Shown in pieces: positions 6,029-6,921 of a DNA stretch of 6,921 bases. Source of the DNA: Thermoplasmata archaeon (GTDB taxonomy: Archaea; Thermoplasmatota; Thermoplasmata; Thermoplasmatales; Thermoplasmataceae); contig JAJZXP010000193.1 in assembly GCA_021806345.1 (NCBI GenBank), forward strand, positions 1-6,921, given 5' to 3'. Each line of letters begins with the position of its first letter. The first letter of the stretch is position 1. The notes beneath the pieces were generated by a model. It was not told where the DNA came from, did no database searches, and saw nothing but the letters and a program-made list of their open reading frames with translations. Made by a program: the position numbers and the translations under genes.

Positions 6029-6253
6029 CTATCCTTTGTTAGATTTATCTTTCCCGGTTTTGGATATCCAGCCAACAATGAGAAAAATTAGAGACAATAA
6101 AAATAGTGACTCGCTAATCCTGAAGATGTTAGATGTGCTATCTGTGTACCCCCCAGAGTAATAGAAATAAAACCCAATTGATACGGTAATAAGAGCAAGC
6201 ATACCAATATACATAGCAATCGTCATGATCCTGTTTACAGTGTATAACAGCAT
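6029..6253 (-). CDS. Small two-helix membrane protein
   Basis: A 74-residue protein of no family I recognise. Two hydrophobic segments are clear: residues about 9-31 (IMTIAMYIGMLALITVSIGF and following) and about 47-64 (SESLFLLSLIFLIVGWIS). A polar loop with SGGYTDSTSN lies between them, and a lysine-rich tail (KTGKDKSNKG) follows. By the positive-inside rule the tail, and so also the N-terminus, should be cytoplasmic. The ATG at 6253 is preferred over the TTG two codons earlier because a strong aggggag ribosome binding site (6266-6260) is 6 bases from the ATG. That site overlaps the stop of the upstream cysteine-rich gene, so the two are almost certainly co-transcribed. The gene ends 17 bases before the ISL3 remnant, so its 3' end could have been altered by the insertion. 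Confidence 0.7.
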   Translation of the reverse strand: MLLYTVNRIMTIAMYIGMLALITVSIGFYFYYSGGYTDSTSNIFRISESLFLLSLIFLIVGWISKTGKDKSNKG

Positions 6254-6259
6254 GGCCAA

Positions 6260-6266
6260 CTCCCCT
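6260..6266 (-). promoter_or_regulatory. Strong Shine-Dalgarno sequence deciding the membrane-protein start
   Basis: On the minus strand aggggag at 6266-6260 overlaps the TAG (6267-6265) of the upstream gene and is followed by a 6-base spacer and the ATG at 6253. This selects the ATG over the in-frame TTG at 6259 and indicates that the downstream gene is translated from a shared message. It contrasts with the leaderless-looking genes elsewhere in the window. Confidence 0.65.
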
Positions 6267-6504
6267 ATCTATCCGTATGACTACCCAATAACACCATTCT
6301 CGATTTCTGCTCCTTTGATTCATCAAGATCTGGCATTGAACACTTGCAGGAGTCTCGTTTGCACTCTATAGTTATAACATGACCTGTAGGCCAGTGTGGC
6401 GCATGGTATAGCTTTGCCCTTGTAATGTGATGCTTCCATTGCCCTTCATAAAAAACCAATTCGTGACCGCAATTTTTACACATGCCAAATTTTAAACTTA
6501 CCAT
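6265..6504 (-). CDS. Small cysteine- and histidine-rich, probably zinc-binding protein
   Basis: A 79-residue protein with a C9-x2-C12-G-H motif near the start and C48, C53 and C55 further on (ECKRDSCKCSMPD). Between them lie many histidines: H25, H26, H34, H37 and H42, with W23 and W38. The CxxCGH plus distal CxxxxCxC pattern suggests a zinc ribbon or treble-clef site. I do not recognise a named family. The frame is open back to an ATG at 6636, but the ATG at 6504 is preferred: it has a ggag site (6513-6510) 5 bases upstream and a TATA-like box (6537-6528), and the extra N-terminus is basic and unlike a folded domain. It is the first gene of an operon with the membrane protein 11 bases downstream. 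Its job may be as a soluble partner or regulator of that protein; this is inference from position only. Confidence 0.65.
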   Translation of the reverse strand: MVSLKFGMCKNCGHELVFYEGQWKHHITRAKLYHAPHWPTGHVITIECKRDSCKCSMPDLDESKEQKSRMVLLGSHTDR

Positions 6505-6509
6505 ATAAT

Positions 6510-6537
6510 CTCCAGTAATGATATACGCTATAAATTT
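6510..6537 (-). promoter_or_regulatory. Promoter and ribosome binding site of the small operon
   Basis: On the minus strand aaatttatag (6537-6528) lies 24-33 bases before the ATG at 6504, and ggag (6513-6510) lies 5 bases before it. Both signals support that start. They compete to some degree, because a transcript begun from this box would hardly include the ggag. An additional upstream promoter is possible. Confidence 0.4.
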
Positions 6538-6622
6538 AAGACTTCTCCTATTAACCACCCATGAAAATTTTCTTTGCAACCGATCCCGTCTCTTTTCATT
6601 TATTGTGTTAAACCTATAGCAG

Positions 6623-6645
6623 AATTCGTATTTCACCCACGAATT
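6623..6645. repeat. 7-base inverted repeat upstream of the IS5-like transposase
   Basis: The arms aattcgt (6623-6629) and acgaatt (6639-6645) are exact reverse complements with a 9-base spacer. A second small one, accca/tgggt, overlaps it at about 6635-6649. They lie just before the TATA box of the IS5-like gene, so they could be a regulator site or lie near the left end of the insertion sequence. The far end of the element is not in the window, so terminal repeats cannot be confirmed. Confidence 0.3.
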
Positions 6646-6650
6646 GGGTA

Positions 6651-6660
6651 TATTATAAAT
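6651..6660 (+). promoter_or_regulatory. TATA-like box of the IS5-like transposase
   Basis: The tattataaat at 6651-6660 is a strong archaeal TATA-box match 37-46 bases before the ATG at 6697, predicting a transcript with a leader of roughly 10-20 bases. No Shine-Dalgarno sequence is seen in that leader. Confidence 0.5.
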
Positions 6661-6696
6661 GGAAAGCTTTATTCATGGAATCAGCATGTTTAATCA

Positions 6697-6921
6697 ATGA
6701 GTAACATTGTGGATTACGGTCTCCGTGAAGCATATAAGTCCATGAAATCCATGGACAAACTGGCCCAGATTGATCCCATGATAAACTGGGAATCATTAAG
6801 ACTCATAGTGAAAGAACTTTACAGGAATGATACAGACAAAGGTGGAAGGCCCAACATTGATGAAATCGTCATGATAAAGACTCTGTTCCTTCAAAGCATG
6901 TACAACTGTTCGGATGAATCC
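6697..6921 (+). CDS. IS5-like transposase, N-terminal part, cut by window edge
   Basis: The first 75 codons of a transposase that continues past the right edge. The segment INWESLRLIVKELY (29-42), then GGRPNIDEIVMIKTLFLQ (49-66) and MYNCSDES (68-75), is the conserved N-terminal DUF772-type region of IS5-family transposases: a W..L...(6-12).GRP..D...M.K.L.LQ..Y..SDE pattern. The catalytic DDE residues lie further on, outside the window, so activity cannot be judged. The ATG at 6697 follows a TATA-like box by 37 bases and no in-frame alternative is better. With the IS1634-like element at the left edge, it gives the region an insertion sequence on both sides, of different families. Confidence 0.85.
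   Translation, partial: MSNIVDYGLREAYKSMKSMDKLAQIDPMINWESLRLIVKELYRNDTDKGGRPNIDEIVMIKTLFLQSMYNCSDES

Noticed and set aside
6505..6636. 44-residue N-terminal extension of the Cys/His-rich protein
   Set aside because: The internal ATG at 6504 has a ggag site and a TATA-like box, while the extension is basic, lacks start signals and looks like chance open frame.

Overview
The window looks archaeal, most likely a Thermoplasmatales-type euryarchaeon. Several genes have AT-rich TATA-like boxes about 20-35 bases before the start codon and little or no Shine-Dalgarno sequence. Codon choice favours AGA, AGG and ATA. The small genes (a DUF2080-like protein, a ribbon-helix-helix VapB with a PIN VapC, a short CxxC zinc protein) are typical of archaeal accessory DNA. 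The lineage is an inference from style and was not tested by search.

Layout from left to right. (1) 1-1454, minus strand: a nearly complete IS4-superfamily (IS1634-like) DDE transposase that runs off the left edge; its start codon lies inside a set of 9-11 base inverted repeats. (2) 1503-2335, minus strand: a VapBC toxin-antitoxin operon with a repeat-bearing promoter and a doubtful 42-residue reading frame overlapping the vapC stop. (3) 2336-2773: a mostly empty stretch with an intact 48-residue DUF2080-like transposon-associated gene, then a TATA-like promoter. (4) 2774-5515, plus strand: the main gene, a 913-residue SF1A (UvrD/AddA-like) helicase fused to a C-terminal PD-(D/E)XK nuclease with a Cas4/AddB-type four-cysteine iron-sulfur arrangement. 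(5) 5516-6011: non-coding DNA with one promoter-like site, then a decayed ISL3-type transposase C-terminus. (6) 6029-6504, minus strand: a two-gene operon of a small cysteine-rich, probably zinc-binding protein and a two-helix membrane protein. (7) 6697 to the right edge: the N-terminus of an IS5-like transposase.

Taken together this is an accessory island bounded by two different insertion sequences and containing a third, dead one. The helicase-nuclease and the VapBC pair are both kinds of gene often found in defence or genome-stability islands. Nothing in the window shows that they act together: they are on opposite strands and have separate promoters. The strongest candidate for new biology is the solitary helicase-nuclease. 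It carries all the visible helicase and nuclease motifs but has no AddB, RecC or Cas partner here.
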